This document shows positions 7,930 to 17,285 of a DNA stretch of 64,000 nucleotides, in pieces. Source of the stretch: Aureimonas sp. Leaf427. Lineage in GTDB: Bacteria; Pseudomonadota; Alphaproteobacteria; Rhizobiales; Rhizobiaceae. The notes beneath the pieces were generated by a model, which saw only the letters and a program-made list of their open reading frames with translations, searched no databases and was not told the DNA's origin. Each line of letters begins with the position of its first letter. The stretch's first letter is position 1. The translations under genes and the position numbers were made by a program. The stretch is taken from the NCBI RefSeq assembly GCF_001425485.1, contig NZ_LMQW01000012.1:167170-231169 (forward strand), written 5' to 3'.

Positions 7930-9053
7930 TGAGCCTCGAGACGGGCTCCGGCCCCGGCACCCGGATGGGCGGCCCCGGCGCTTCGGGCGCCCTCCCCGCG
8001 GGGGACCCGATCGCCGCCGCGGGGCCGGCCGGGAGCATGCTCGTCTCGCTCTCGCCTTCGGGCGACGACCGCTCCGTCGTCGCCCGCTTCATGGGCGACA
8101 ATCCCCTGGCCTCGATGATCGCGCAGCGGCTGGTTCTCAGCCTCCTCCTGCTTCTGGCGGTCTCGCTCGTGCTCTTCCTCGGCATCCAGGCGCTGCCGGG
8201 GGATTTCGCGCAGACCTATCTCGGCCAGTCCGCGACGCCTCAGGCGGTGGAGAACATTCGCCGCGAGCTCGGCCTCGATCAGCCGGCCGTGACGCGCTAC
8301 CTGTCCTGGCTCGGCGGCGCGCTCCAGGGCGATTTCGGCCTGTCCTGGGCGAGCCGCAACTCGATCTCGGCGCAGATCGCGAACCGGCTGGGCAACACGC
8401 TCTTCCTCGCCTTCTTCGCCGCGCTCGTCTCCGTGCCGCTGGCGATCGGCCTCGGCATGCTCTCAGTCCTCTATCGCGACCGCATTCCGGACCGGATCAT
8501 CAACGTCTTCTCGCTGGCGGCGATCTCGCTGCCCGAGTTCTTCGTCGGCTATCTCTTCATCTTCCTCTTCGCGATCACGCTCGGCTGGGTCTCCTTCCCC
8601 TCCACCGTCTATGCCGGCATGCCCTTCCTGGAGCGGCTGGAGGCGATCGCGCTCCCCTGCGCGACGCTCGTCCTCGTCGTGCTCGCACATATGATGCGCA
8701 TGACGCGGGCCGCGATCCTCAACGTCATGGCCTCGCCCTACGTCGAGACGGCTGAGCTGAAGGGCCTCTCCAAGATGCGCATCATCGCGCGCCATGCCGG
8801 GCCCAACGCCATCGCGCCGATCATCAACGTCGTGGCGCTGAACCTTGCCTATCTCGTCGTCGGCGTCGTCGTGGTGGAGGTCGTCTTCGTCTATCCCGGC
8901 ATCGGGCAGTACATGGTGGATGCCGTGACCGTGCGCGACATGCCGGTCGTGCAGGCCTGCGGGCTGCTCTTCGCGGCGGTCTACATCCTGCTCAACATGG
9001 TCGCAGACATTCTCGCGATCGTCTTCAACCCGCGCCTCCGGCATCCGAAGTGA
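7929..9053 (+). CDS. ABC importer permease, DppB type
   Basis: 374 residues; the ATG shares one base with the preceding stop. The first 55 residues are a Gly/Pro/Ala-rich cytoplasmic extension not usual in the family, so a later start is possible. A DppB-like permease follows (IAQRLVLSLLLLLAVSLVLFLGIQALPGD). The EAA-like loop that contacts the ATPase is VETAELKGLSKMRIIARHAGPNA. The protein has about six membrane segments and ends NPRLRHPK. It pairs with the DppC-like permease ten bases downstream. Confidence 0.92.
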   Translation: MSLETGSGPGTRMGGPGASGALPAGDPIAAAGPAGSMLVSLSPSGDDRSVVARFMGDNPLASMIAQRLVLSLLLLLAVSLVLFLGIQALPGDFAQTYLGQSATPQAVENIRRELGLDQPAVTRYLSWLGGALQGDFGLSWASRNSISAQIANRLGNTLFLAFFAALVSVPLAIGLGMLSVLYRDRIPDRIINVFSLAAISLPEFFVGYLFIFLFAITLGWVSFPSTVYAGMPFLERLEAIALPCATLVLVVLAHMMRMTRAAILNVMASPYVETAELKGLSKMRIIARHAGPNAIAPIINVVALNLAYLVVGVVVVEVVFVYPGIGQYMVDAVTVRDMPVVQACGLLFAAVYILLNMVADILAIVFNPRLRHPK

Positions 9054-9063
9054 GGGCCGCCGC

Positions 9064-9885
9064 ATGAGGCTGCGCAGCATTCCCCTCAGCGCCTGGATCG
9101 GTTTCTTCGGCATCGCGCTCGCGCTTCTCTGCGCGCTTTTCGCCCCGTATCTGGCGCCGTATGGCGAGCGGGAGGTGGTCGGCGAGGTCTGGGAGCCGAT
9201 GGGGCCGGTCTTTCTGCTCGGCACCGACAATCTCGGCCGCGATCTCCTCTCGCGCCTGATCTTCGGCGCGCAGACGACGATCCTCGTCGCGGCCGCCGCG
9301 ACCTTCCTCTCCTTCACGATCGGCGTCGTCCTCTCCTTCACCGCGTCCGTCGTGCGCGGCTGGACGGACCAGGCGCTCTCGCGCCTCAACGATCTGATGA
9401 TGGCGATCCCGACGCTGATCTTCGCGCTCGTCGTTCTGGCCGTCCTGCCGCAGAAGCTCTGGATTCTGATCTCCGTCATGGCGGTTCTCGATTCCACCCG
9501 CGTCTTCCGGCTCGGCCGGGCGGTCGCGACCGACATCGTCGTCATGGACTTCGTGGAGGCCGCGCGGCTGCGCGGCGAGGGAACGGCCTGGATCATCCTG
9601 CGCGAGATCCTGCCGAACGCGCTCTCGCCGCTGCTCGCCGAGTTCGGCCTGCGCTTCGCCTTCTCCGTCCTCTTCCTCTCCACGCTCTCCTTCCTCGGCC
9701 TCGGCATCCAGCCGCCGGACGCGGACTGGGGCGGCATGGTGAAGGACAACAAGGACGGCATCATCTTCGGCGTCTCCGCCGCCCTCATCCCGGGCACGGC
9801 CATCGCGATGCTCGCGATCTCGGTCAATCTCGTCGTCGACTGGCTCCTCAACCGCACGTCGAGCCTCAAGGGCGGCCGCGGATGA
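9064..9885 (+). CDS. ABC importer permease, DppC type
   Basis: 273 residues. It opens with a membrane segment (WIGFFGIALALLCALFAPYLAPYG), followed by the DppC hallmark LLGTDNLGRDLLSRLIFGAQTTILVA. The EAA loop is FVEAARLRGEGTAWIILREILPNALSPLL, and FLSTLSFLGLGIQPPDADWGGMV is typical of the family. It is the second permease of the heterodimeric channel. Its stop overlaps the start of the ATPase gene. Confidence 0.94.
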   Translation: MRLRSIPLSAWIGFFGIALALLCALFAPYLAPYGEREVVGEVWEPMGPVFLLGTDNLGRDLLSRLIFGAQTTILVAAAATFLSFTIGVVLSFTASVVRGWTDQALSRLNDLMMAIPTLIFALVVLAVLPQKLWILISVMAVLDSTRVFRLGRAVATDIVVMDFVEAARLRGEGTAWIILREILPNALSPLLAEFGLRFAFSVLFLSTLSFLGLGIQPPDADWGGMVKDNKDGIIFGVSAALIPGTAIAMLAISVNLVVDWLLNRTSSLKGGRG

Positions 9886-11558
9886 GCGGTCCCGGCGGCC
9901 TTCCGGAAAGGGCGGCGATGAGCGATTCCAAGACGCTTCTGAAGGTTCGCGACCTCACGATCGGGGCGCGGATCTATCCGCCGGGCGAGGCGCCGAAGGA
10001 CATCACGATCGTCCACGGCGTGTCCTTCGATCTCCAAAAGGGCCGCGTGCTCGGCCTGATCGGCGAATCCGGCGCGGGCAAGTCGACGATCGGCCTCTCC
10101 GCGCTCGCCTACGGGCGCGGTGGCGTCGCGATCACCGGCGGCACGGTGACGCTGGACGGACAGGACATCCTGAAGCTCCCGCCTGCCGGCCTGCGCTCCA
10201 TTCGCGGCGCGAAGGTCTGCTATGTCGCGCAGTCTGCGGCAGCGGCCTTCAACCCCGCCTTCCGGCTCGGCGACCAGATCATGGAAGCCGCGCTGAAGCA
10301 CGGCATCCTGACGCGTGAGGAGGCGAAGAAGCGCGCCGACCATCTGTTCAAGATCCTCGGCCTGCCCAATCCCGACACGTTCGGCCAGCGCTATCCGCAT
10401 CAGGTCTCGGGCGGCCAGCTCCAGCGCGCGATGACCGCGATGGCGCTTCTCCCCTCGCCCGACCTCATCGTCTTCGACGAGCCGACGACCGCGCTCGACG
10501 TGACGACGCAGATCGACGTGCTCGTCGCCATCAAGCGCGCCATCGAGGAGACGGGCACGGCGGCGATCTACGTCACGCACGATCTCGCCGTCGTCGCGCA
10601 GATCGCCGACGACATCATGGTCCTGCGCAACGGCCGGACCGTCGAATACGGCACGGTGCGCGAGATCATCGAAACGCCGCGGCAGGAGTACACGCAGAAG
10701 CTCGTCTCCATCCGCCGCGAAGGCAAGGCGGAGGCGCCCGACCAGTCGGACCGGCTGCTGCGGATCGACCATGTGGACGCTGCCTACCCCAACGGCTTCC
10801 AGGTGCTGCACGGCGTCTCGATGCATCTGCCCAAGGGCCAGACGCTTGCCGTCGTCGGCGAATCCGGCTCCGGCAAGTCGACGCTGGCGCGCGTCATCAC
10901 CGGGCTGCTGCCGGCCCGAAACGGGCGCATCACCTTCAAGGGCCGCGAACTGCCGGCCAAGCTTTCCGGCCGCACGCGCGAGGATCTGCGCGCCATCCAG
11001 ATGATCTACCAGATGGCGGACACCGCCATGAACCCGCGCCACACGGTGGCCGATATCATCGGGCGGCCCCTGACCTTCTATTTCGGCCTGCGCGGCGCCA
11101 AGAAGGCGGCGCGGGTGAAGGACCTGCTCGACCAGATCGAGATGGGCGCCGGCTTCGCCGAGCGCTATCCGGCGGAGCTGTCCGGCGGCCAGAAGCAGCG
11201 CGTCGCCATCGCCCGGGCGCTCGCGGCCGACCCCGAACTGATCCTCTGCGACGAGCCGACCTCGGCGCTGGACCCGCTGGTGGCGGAGGGCATTCTCGAT
11301 CTCCTGATGCGGCTCCAGGCGGAGACGCAGGTCTCCTACCTCTTCATCACCCACGACATCGCGACCGTTAGGGCCATCGCCGATTCCGTGGCGGTCATGC
11401 ATCGCGGGCGGCTCGTGCGCTTCGGGCCGAAATCCCAGGTTCTCTCGCCGCCCTTCGACGACTATACCGATCTCCTCCTGAAATCGGTGCCGGAAATGCG
11501 CATCGGGTGGCTGGAAGCCGTGCGGGACGAGCGCCGCATGGCGGCGGCCGGCAACTGA
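9882..11558 (+). CDS. Fused double ABC ATPase (DppD-DppF type)
   Basis: 558 residues with two complete nucleotide-binding domains. The first has Walker [10 protein letters not shown], signature VSGGQLQR and Walker [13 protein letters not shown]. The second has [17 protein letters not shown] and [12 protein letters not shown]. It powers the two upstream permeases. The ATGA overlap at 9882 is taken as the start; an ATG at 9918 with GAAAGG upstream is an equally acceptable alternative that would drop 12 residues. Confidence 0.94.
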   Translation: MSGPGGLPERAAMSDSKTLLKVRDLTIGARIYPPGEAPKDITIVHGVSFDLQKGRVLGLIGESGAGKSTIGLSALAYGRGGVAITGGTVTLDGQDILKLPPAGLRSIRGAKVCYVAQSAAAAFNPAFRLGDQIMEAALKHGILTREEAKKRADHLFKILGLPNPDTFGQRYPHQVSGGQLQRAMTAMALLPSPDLIVFDEPTTALDVTTQIDVLVAIKRAIEETGTAAIYVTHDLAVVAQIADDIMVLRNGRTVEYGTVREIIETPRQEYTQKLVSIRREGKAEAPDQSDRLLRIDHVDAAYPNGFQVLHGVSMHLPKGQTLAVVGESGSGKSTLARVITGLLPARNGRITFKGRELPAKLSGRTREDLRAIQMIYQMADTAMNPRHTVADIIGRPLTFYFGLRGAKKAARVKDLLDQIEMGAGFAERYPAELSGGQKQRVAIARALAADPELILCDEPTSALDPLVAEGILDLLMRLQAETQVSYLFITHDIATVRAIADSVAVMHRGRLVRFGPKSQVLSPPFDDYTDLLLKSVPEMRIGWLEAVRDERRMAAAGN

Positions 11559-11584
11559 ACGAGCGACATGACGACCCTCCTCCC

Positions 11585-12316
11585 ATGACGACATTGGCCG
11601 GCGTCCTCTTCGACAAGGACGGAACGCTTCTCGACTTCGACGCGACCTGGGGGCCGGCGACGCGCGAGGTCCTCGGCACGCTGTCCGGCGGCGACGAGCG
11701 GCTGTTCCGCGCCCTAGCGGAGACCGGCGGCTACGTGCCGGACACCGGCAGCTTCCGGCCGGATTCGCCGATCATCGGCGGGGACACGACGGAGTTCGCG
11801 CCGGCCTGGGCGCTCATCCTCGGCAGCCGGCCGGACGAGGCCTTCGCCGACCGCGTCAACCGCCTCTACCGCGCGGCCTCGCTGACCCACCTCACCGCCT
11901 ATGACGACGTCGCGCCGATCATCGACGGTCTCTGCGACGCCGGCCTTGCCATCGGCCTTGCCACCAACGATTCCGAGGTGACGGCGCGCGCCCATCTGGA
12001 GGCGCTCGGCCTTCTCGATCGCTTCTCCTATGTCGCGGGCTACGATTCCGGCTGGGGCGGCAAGCCCGCGCCGGGCATGGTCGCGGGTTTCGCCGCCCAT
12101 GCGAACGCGCCCACCGAAGCCATCGTCATGATCGGCGACTCGCCGCACGACATCGCGGCGGCGCGGGCCGCCGGCGCCTTCGCCATCGGCATCGCCCGCA
12201 CGCCCCGCGCGGCCGCCAATCTCGGCGATCTCCCCGATGTCACCATCCGCTCCCTGACCGAGCTGCCCGCCGTGCTCGGCCGACACTTCGCCCTGCCTTC
12301 GAGACCCATCGCATGA
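11585..12316 (+). CDS. HAD-superfamily phosphatase (phosphoglycolate phosphatase-like)
   Basis: 243 residues from the ATG at 11585. The nucleophile motif is FDKDGTLLDFD, motif II is LATND, and motif IV is GDSPHDIAAARAAG. An alpha-helical cap lies between motifs I and II, as in phosphoglycolate phosphatase-like enzymes. The substrate is unknown. It lies between the importer and the CocE hydrolase, with which it overlaps by ATGA, so it is part of the same operon. Confidence 0.9.
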   Translation: MTTLAGVLFDKDGTLLDFDATWGPATREVLGTLSGGDERLFRALAETGGYVPDTGSFRPDSPIIGGDTTEFAPAWALILGSRPDEAFADRVNRLYRAASLTHLTAYDDVAPIIDGLCDAGLAIGLATNDSEVTARAHLEALGLLDRFSYVAGYDSGWGGKPAPGMVAGFAAHANAPTEAIVMIGDSPHDIAAARAAGAFAIGIARTPRAAANLGDLPDVTIRSLTELPAVLGRHFALPSRPIA

Positions 12317-14304
12317 CATCGCATAGCGTGACCGAGAACGAGTGGATCGTCCTGAAGGACGGCACGCGCCTTGCCGCCCGCATCTGGATGCCGCTCGATG
12401 CGCCGCCCGCCGGCGTGCCGGCCGTTCTCGAATACCTGCCCTATCGCAAGGGCGACGGCACCTCGATGCGCGACGAGGCCACCTATCCGGGCTTCGCCGA
12501 TGCGGGGATCGCGGGCATCCGCGTCGACATCCGGGGCTCCGGTGAGTCCGACGGCGTGATCGACGGCGAGTACACGCCGCGCGAGTTTTCCGATGCGCTG
12601 GAGGTGATCGACTGGATCGTCGCGCAACCCTGGTCGAACGGCTCGGTCGGCATGATGGGCATTTCCTGGGGCGGCTTCAATTCCCTGCAGATCGCCGCGC
12701 TGAAGCATCCGGCGCTGAAGGCCGTCATCTCCATCGCCTCGACGGTCGACCGCTACAACGACGACATCCACCACAAGAACGGCTGCCTCCTTTCGGCCAA
12801 CCTCTCCTGGGCCGCCTACATGCTGGCCTATCAGTCGCGCGCGCCCGATCCCGCGATCGTCGGCGAGCGCTGGCGCGAGATGTGGCTGGAGCGGCTGGAG
12901 GGCGAGCCCTTCTTCCTGGAGGAATGGCTGCGCCACCAGCGACGCGACGCGTTCTGGCGCCACGGCTCGATCTGCGAGGACTTCGAAGGCTTCCCCGTGC
13001 CGGCGCTCGTCATCGCGGGCTGGGCGGACGGCTATCGCAACACGCCGCTGAAGGCCGTGGAAGGGCTAGGGACCAAGGCGAAAGCCCTGATCGGGCCCTG
13101 GGTCCACAAATATCCGCACTTCGCCTGGCCGAAGCCGCGCACGGATTTTCTCGGCGAGGCCATCGCCTGGTGGAACCGCTGGCTGAAGGGCGAGGCGAAC
13201 GGGGCGGAGGCCGGCCCGCAGGTCCGCGCCTTCATCCTGGACGGGCCGAAGCCCGCGCTCCGGCGCGAGGTGGAGCCCGGCCGCTGGGTCGCGATGGAGA
13301 CGTGGCAGGCGCCGAAGGTTCATGTCCTGCACGGCCAGCCCGGCCGGCGCCTCGGGCCGCAGCCCGCGCCCACAGGCGAAGCCCTGTTCCTGCGCTCGCC
13401 GGAAGATACGGGCGTCATGGCCGGCGAATGGTTCACGCTGAAGCCCGATGCCGAAATGGCCGGCGACCAGCGCCTCGACGATGCCGGCTCGCTCACCTTC
13501 GAGACCGATCCGCTGAAGGCGCCGCTCGAGCTTCTCGGCTTTCCCACGCTGAAACTCTCTCTGACGCCGGAGGCGGCGAGCGGCAATCTCGTGGCGCGTC
13601 TGGTCGACGTGCACCCGACCGGCGAGGCGACCCGCATCAGCTTCGGCGTCCTCAACCTTTCCCATCGCGGCGGAAACGCCGAGCCGGTCGCTCTGGTGCC
13701 GGGCGAGGCGGTCGAGATCGCCCTGACGCTCGACGCCTGCGGCTACCGCCTCGCGCCCGGCCATGTTCTGCGGCTGTCCGTCTCCACGGCCTATTGGCCG
13801 ATGGTCCTGCCCGGCCCGATCTCCTCGGGCGTGACGATCGACAGCGGCTCGGTCCGGCTCGTCCTGCCGCTCCTGCCTTCGACGGCGGAGACCATCGAGA
13901 TCCCCGAGCCCGCCGATCCGAACCCGCTGCCGACCTATATCGAGCACGCGCCGGCCGTCTCCCGCCGCAGCGTCGAGCGCGACCTGATGGCGGGCGTCAC
14001 GCGCTATCGCCTGCTGGAGGATACCGGCCTCTACGAGCATCCGGACACGGGCCTCTCCACCCGGCAGGTGCGCGAGGAAACCTGGACCATCGCACCGGAC
14101 GATCCGCTCTCCATGGTGGGCGAAACCCGCTGGTCGACCGAGATGCAGCGCGCCGACGGCTGGACCGTGACGACGCGCACGCTGGCCAGCCTCTCCTGCA
14201 CGGCCACGGACTTCCACATCTCGGCGGAGGCGCGCGCCTACGAGGGCGAGCGGGAGGTCCATGTGAAGACCTGGGACACGGCGATCCCGCGGGATTTCAG
14301 CTGA
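12313..14304 (+). CDS. CocE/NonD-family serine hydrolase (X-Pro dipeptidyl-peptidase S15 type)
   Basis: 663 residues, the usual length for this family of esterases, acylases and dipeptidyl peptidases. The catalytic serine is Ser118 in GISWGG, preceded by DIRGSGESDG. The N-terminal alpha/beta-hydrolase part (to about 330) is followed by a jelly-roll C-terminal domain (GSLTFETDPLKAPLELLGFPTLKL and LRLSVSTAYWP). The last 130 residues form an additional domain seen in some alphaproteobacterial members. No signal peptide is visible, so it acts in the cytosol, plausibly on what the upstream importer brings in. Confidence 0.92.
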   Translation: MTSHSVTENEWIVLKDGTRLAARIWMPLDAPPAGVPAVLEYLPYRKGDGTSMRDEATYPGFADAGIAGIRVDIRGSGESDGVIDGEYTPREFSDALEVIDWIVAQPWSNGSVGMMGISWGGFNSLQIAALKHPALKAVISIASTVDRYNDDIHHKNGCLLSANLSWAAYMLAYQSRAPDPAIVGERWREMWLERLEGEPFFLEEWLRHQRRDAFWRHGSICEDFEGFPVPALVIAGWADGYRNTPLKAVEGLGTKAKALIGPWVHKYPHFAWPKPRTDFLGEAIAWWNRWLKGEANGAEAGPQVRAFILDGPKPALRREVEPGRWVAMETWQAPKVHVLHGQPGRRLGPQPAPTGEALFLRSPEDTGVMAGEWFTLKPDAEMAGDQRLDDAGSLTFETDPLKAPLELLGFPTLKLSLTPEAASGNLVARLVDVHPTGEATRISFGVLNLSHRGGNAEPVALVPGEAVEIALTLDACGYRLAPGHVLRLSVSTAYWPMVLPGPISSGVTIDSGSVRLVLPLLPSTAETIEIPEPADPNPLPTYIEHAPAVSRRSVERDLMAGVTRYRLLEDTGLYEHPDTGLSTRQVREETWTIAPDDPLSMVGETRWSTEMQRADGWTVTTRTLASLSCTATDFHISAEARAYEGEREVHVKTWDTAIPRDFS

Positions 14305-14334
14305 GGCTTAGGTTGCAAGGGTGAGCGCTCTACC

Positions 14335-14456
14335 GCGCCCCCCTCTGTCCTGCCGGACATCTCCCCCTCAAGGGGGGAGATCGGCAGCTCGGCGGCCGAG
14401 ATCAGCCTGATCTCCCCCCTTGAGGGGGAGATGCCGGCAGGCAGAGGGGGGGGCGC
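14335..14456. repeat. Mosaic palindromic intergenic repeat (copy B)
   Basis: The left end GCGCCCCCCTCTG and the right end CAGAGGGGG-GGGCGC are inverted. Each is followed inward by a GGACATCTCCCC/GGGGAGATGCC block and a GATCTCCCC dyad. It shares its blocks with the copies at 147-369 and 53128-53308. It lies between convergent genes and may also act as a bidirectional transcription barrier. Confidence 0.8.
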
Positions 14457-14498
14457 CATAGGACTCCAAACCTTCGACTGCATAAGCCAGCTTACCAG

Positions 14499-15407
14499 TT
14501 ACTCCTTGCCGCACAGATCCTCGATGCCTCGGCAAAGCGCCGCAAACCCGTCGCGGGCGCCGGGGCTCATGTGGCGGGCGCGGAGCCAGGCGTGGATCAT
14601 CTGCGGCTCGTTGCGATAGGTGACGGCGATGCCGGCCGCGGACATGCGCTCGGCGTAAATCCTCGCATCGTCGCGCAGGGGATCGAAATGCGCCGAGGTG
14701 ATGTAGGCGGGCGGAAGGTCCGTAAAGGACGAGGCCGCCAGAGGATGGGCGACGGCGTCCTCCGGGTCGGCGCGGTAGAGCTCGCGGTAATAGGCGACGT
14801 CTGCGGTCGTGAGGCCCGGCGCATGCGCCATGTCCAGAAACGAGCCCTGGCCGAGGTCGCCGCCGAGGCCGGGATAGATCAGAGCCTGTCCGACGATGCC
14901 CTCCATGCCCGCATCGCGGGCACGGATGCAGAGCCCCGCCGCGAGATTGCCGCCCGCGCTATCGCCGACGACGACGAGCCGCCGCCCCTCCGCGATCAGC
15001 GCATCGGCCACCGCCGCCACGTCGTCGGAGGCGGCGGGATGCAGGTCCTCCGGCGCGAGGCGATAGTCGACGGCGACGAGTTCGGCGCCGACGGCATGGG
15101 CGATCTCGGCGCAGATCGCGTCATGGCTTTTCAGCGAGCCGACGACGAAGCCGCCGCCATGCAGATAGAGGAGCACCGTGCTCCGGCGAAGCTCCGCCGG
15201 ATGGTAGCTGCGCGTCGCGATGCCCATGATCTCGGCATCGACGCTGGCAAGGCCCGGCGGCCGCGGTGCGTCGAAGGCGGCGCAGAGCGCGTCGTACCAG
15301 GCGCGCTGCTGCCCGATCGAGGCGGAGACCGCATTGGCCGGATAGAAGGCGTCGCAGCGCCGGATGAACTCGTTGATCTCGGGTTCGGCGGGCATGGGAT
15401 GGGGCAT
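14499..15407 (-). CDS. HSL-family alpha/beta hydrolase (esterase/lipase)
   Basis: 302 residues from the ATG at 15407, with AGG upstream. The oxyanion motif is HGGG (83-86) and the nucleophile is Ser150 in GDSAGG. The acid and base appear in SAHFDPLRDD and MIHAWLRA. These are the diagnostic features of hormone-sensitive-lipase-like bacterial esterases, which hydrolyse short acyl esters. It is cytoplasmic. A longer frame to 15518 has a low-complexity Arg/Ser-rich leader and was not used. It is divergent from gabD; a functional link is not evident. Confidence 0.88.
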   Translation of the reverse strand: MPHPMPAEPEINEFIRRCDAFYPANAVSASIGQQRAWYDALCAAFDAPRPPGLASVDAEIMGIATRSYHPAELRRSTVLLYLHGGGFVVGSLKSHDAICAEIAHAVGAELVAVDYRLAPEDLHPAASDDVAAVADALIAEGRRLVVVGDSAGGNLAAGLCIRARDAGMEGIVGQALIYPGLGGDLGQGSFLDMAHAPGLTTADVAYYRELYRADPEDAVAHPLAASSFTDLPPAYITSAHFDPLRDDARIYAERMSAAGIAVTYRNEPQMIHAWLRARHMSPGARDGFAALCRGIEDLCGKE

Positions 15408-15643
15408 GGAAAGGCCTGGGCTGCGAGGCTCCGAACGGGCGATCCGGCTCTCGGCGGACGATCCCGGCGCTCGGGAGCCCCTCGTGATCCCGCGAACTTG
15501 CAGCCGCGCGAGGGGCATTGCAATGTCCCGCTGATCATCCGCGGCGAAGGGGGGACGCGGGACTTTTCTCGGCGGACCTCCGGGTCTAAGCCTTTGCCCA
15601 TCGCACGGCCCCGCCCCGCCTCCACTTCCTTGAGAGATACGCC

Positions 15644-17107
15644 ATGACCAGCGCTCCCGACCTCTCCGCCTTCCTTCGCGAGACCTCCTATGTCGGCGGC
15701 GCCTGGATCGGCGCGGATGGCGGAAAGACGGTCGACGTCACCGATCCCGCCACGGGACGCACGCTCGGCACCGTGCCAGACTGCGGACGCTCCGAGACGC
15801 GGCGCGCGATCGAGGCGGCCAAGGCCGCCTTTCCCGCCTGGCGCGCGCGCACGGCCAAAGACCGCGCGGGGATCCTCCACAAGCTCGCCGACCTGATCGA
15901 GGCCGAGGCCGGGCCGCTCGCGGCGCTTCTGACGGCCGAACAGGGCAAGTCGCTCGCCGAGGCCACCGGCGAGGTGAAGTTCTCGGCCTCCTACGTCCGC
16001 TGGTTCGCGGAAGAGGCGCAGCGCGTCTATGGCGACGTCATTCCCTCGCCCTGGCCGGGCCGCAAGATCCTCGTCACGCACGAGCCGGTCGGCGTCGTCG
16101 GCGCGATCACGCCCTGGAACTTCCCCTCCTCGATGATCGCGCGCAAGCTCGCGCCCGCGCTCGCGGCTGGCTGCACCATCGTCGTCAAGCCGGCGATGCA
16201 GACGCCCTATTCGGGTCTTGCCTGGGGCGTCCTTTGCGAGCGCGTCGGCATTCCGGCCGGCGTGGTCAACATCCTCACGGGGTCGGCGAGCGAGATCGGC
16301 GCGGAACTGACCGAGAACCGCGACGTCGCCAAGATCACCTTCACCGGCTCGACGCCCGTCGGCAAGAAGCTCGTCGCCCAATGCGCGCCGACGCTGAAGC
16401 GCGTCTCGATGGAGCTCGGCGGCAATGCGCCCTTCATCGTCTTCGACGATGCCGACGTCGAACGGGCCGTGGCCGGCGCGATGATCGCCAAGTTCCGCAA
16501 TTCCGGCCAGACCTGCGTCTGCACCAACCGCTTCCTCGTCCAGTCCGGCATCCACGACCGCTTCGTCGAGGCGCTGGTCAAGGCGGTCGATGCGCTGAAG
16601 GTCGGCAACGGCATGGAGCCCGGCACCGAGCAGGGCCCGCTGATCGACGACCGCGCCATCGCCAAGGTCGAGGCGCATATCGCGGACGCGCTGGAAAAGG
16701 GCGCGGGCATTGCCACCGGCGGCCATCGCCACGCGCTCGGCGGCACGTTCTTCCAGCCGACCGTCCTCACCGGCGTGTCCGTCTCGGCCGCTTTGGCCAA
16801 GGAGGAAACCTTCGGCCCCATCGCACCGGTCTTCAAGTTCGAGACGGAGGCGGAAGCGATCGCGCTGGCCAACGACACCGAGTTCGGCCTCGCCAGCTAT
16901 TTCTACACCCGCGACCTCGGCCGCGCCTTCCGCGTCGCGCAAGCCCTGAAATCCGGCATGGTCGGCATCAACGAAGGGCTCATCACGACCGAGGTCGCCC
17001 CCTTCGGCGGCGTCAAGGAATCCGGCATGGGCCGCGAAGGATCGAAATACGGCATCGAGGACTATCTCGACATGAAATACATCTGCGTCGGCGGCCTCGA
17101 CGGCTGA
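15644..17107 (+). CDS. gabD: NAD(P)-dependent succinate-semialdehyde dehydrogenase
   Basis: 487 residues of the aldehyde dehydrogenase superfamily. The general base is Glu257 in MELGGN and the nucleophile Cys291 in SGQTCVCTNRF, a sequence typical of GabD rather than other ALDHs. ITPWNFPSSMIARKLAPAL and ITFTGSTPVGKKL form the cofactor site. It oxidises succinic semialdehyde to succinate, ending the GABA shunt. No transaminase gene is adjacent. Transcription ends in a stack of hairpins shared with the convergent sthA. Confidence 0.92.
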   Translation: MTSAPDLSAFLRETSYVGGAWIGADGGKTVDVTDPATGRTLGTVPDCGRSETRRAIEAAKAAFPAWRARTAKDRAGILHKLADLIEAEAGPLAALLTAEQGKSLAEATGEVKFSASYVRWFAEEAQRVYGDVIPSPWPGRKILVTHEPVGVVGAITPWNFPSSMIARKLAPALAAGCTIVVKPAMQTPYSGLAWGVLCERVGIPAGVVNILTGSASEIGAELTENRDVAKITFTGSTPVGKKLVAQCAPTLKRVSMELGGNAPFIVFDDADVERAVAGAMIAKFRNSGQTCVCTNRFLVQSGIHDRFVEALVKAVDALKVGNGMEPGTEQGPLIDDRAIAKVEAHIADALEKGAGIATGGHRHALGGTFFQPTVLTGVSVSAALAKEETFGPIAPVFKFETEAEAIALANDTEFGLASYFYTRDLGRAFRVAQALKSGMVGINEGLITTEVAPFGGVKESGMGREGSKYGIEDYLDMKYICVGGLDG

Positions 17108-17123
17108 GGCGCCGCGTATCGAG

Positions 17124-17282
17124 CGGGGCTGCCGCCCCGGTCCCCGCCCGGGAAGGACTTCCCGGACCCTTCCTTCTTTTTGTTCTGTCCAAGGGGCCAA
17201 CGGCCCCTTGGACAGAACAACACGGAATGGGTTCCAAGGGACGACCGTCCCTTGGCAGGGGTGCAGGGGACGGCGTCCCCTG
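17124..17282. terminator. Stack of five hairpins between convergent gabD and sthA
   Basis: Five successive perfect dyads fill the gap. CGGGGC/GCCCCG lies at 17124-17139 and CCGGGAAG/CTTCCCGG at 17148-17165. A 19-base stem with a 3-base loop lies at 17180-17220 (TTGTTCTGTCC onward, preceded by a pyrimidine/T run). CCAAGGGACG/CGTCCCTTGG lies at 17234-17255 and CAGGGGACG/CGTCCCCTG at 17264-17282. The T-rich flanks of the 19-base stem fit bidirectional termination. The repeated GTCC/GGAC words suggest that it is also a repeat-family element. Confidence 0.75.
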
Positions 17283-17285
17283 CCC

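Noticed and set aside
8463-11594. Very long open frame on the minus strand opposite the ABC importer genes
   Set aside because: It is antisense to well-supported permease and ATPase genes and its Arg/Asp/Gly/His-rich composition is that of a GC-rich shadow frame.
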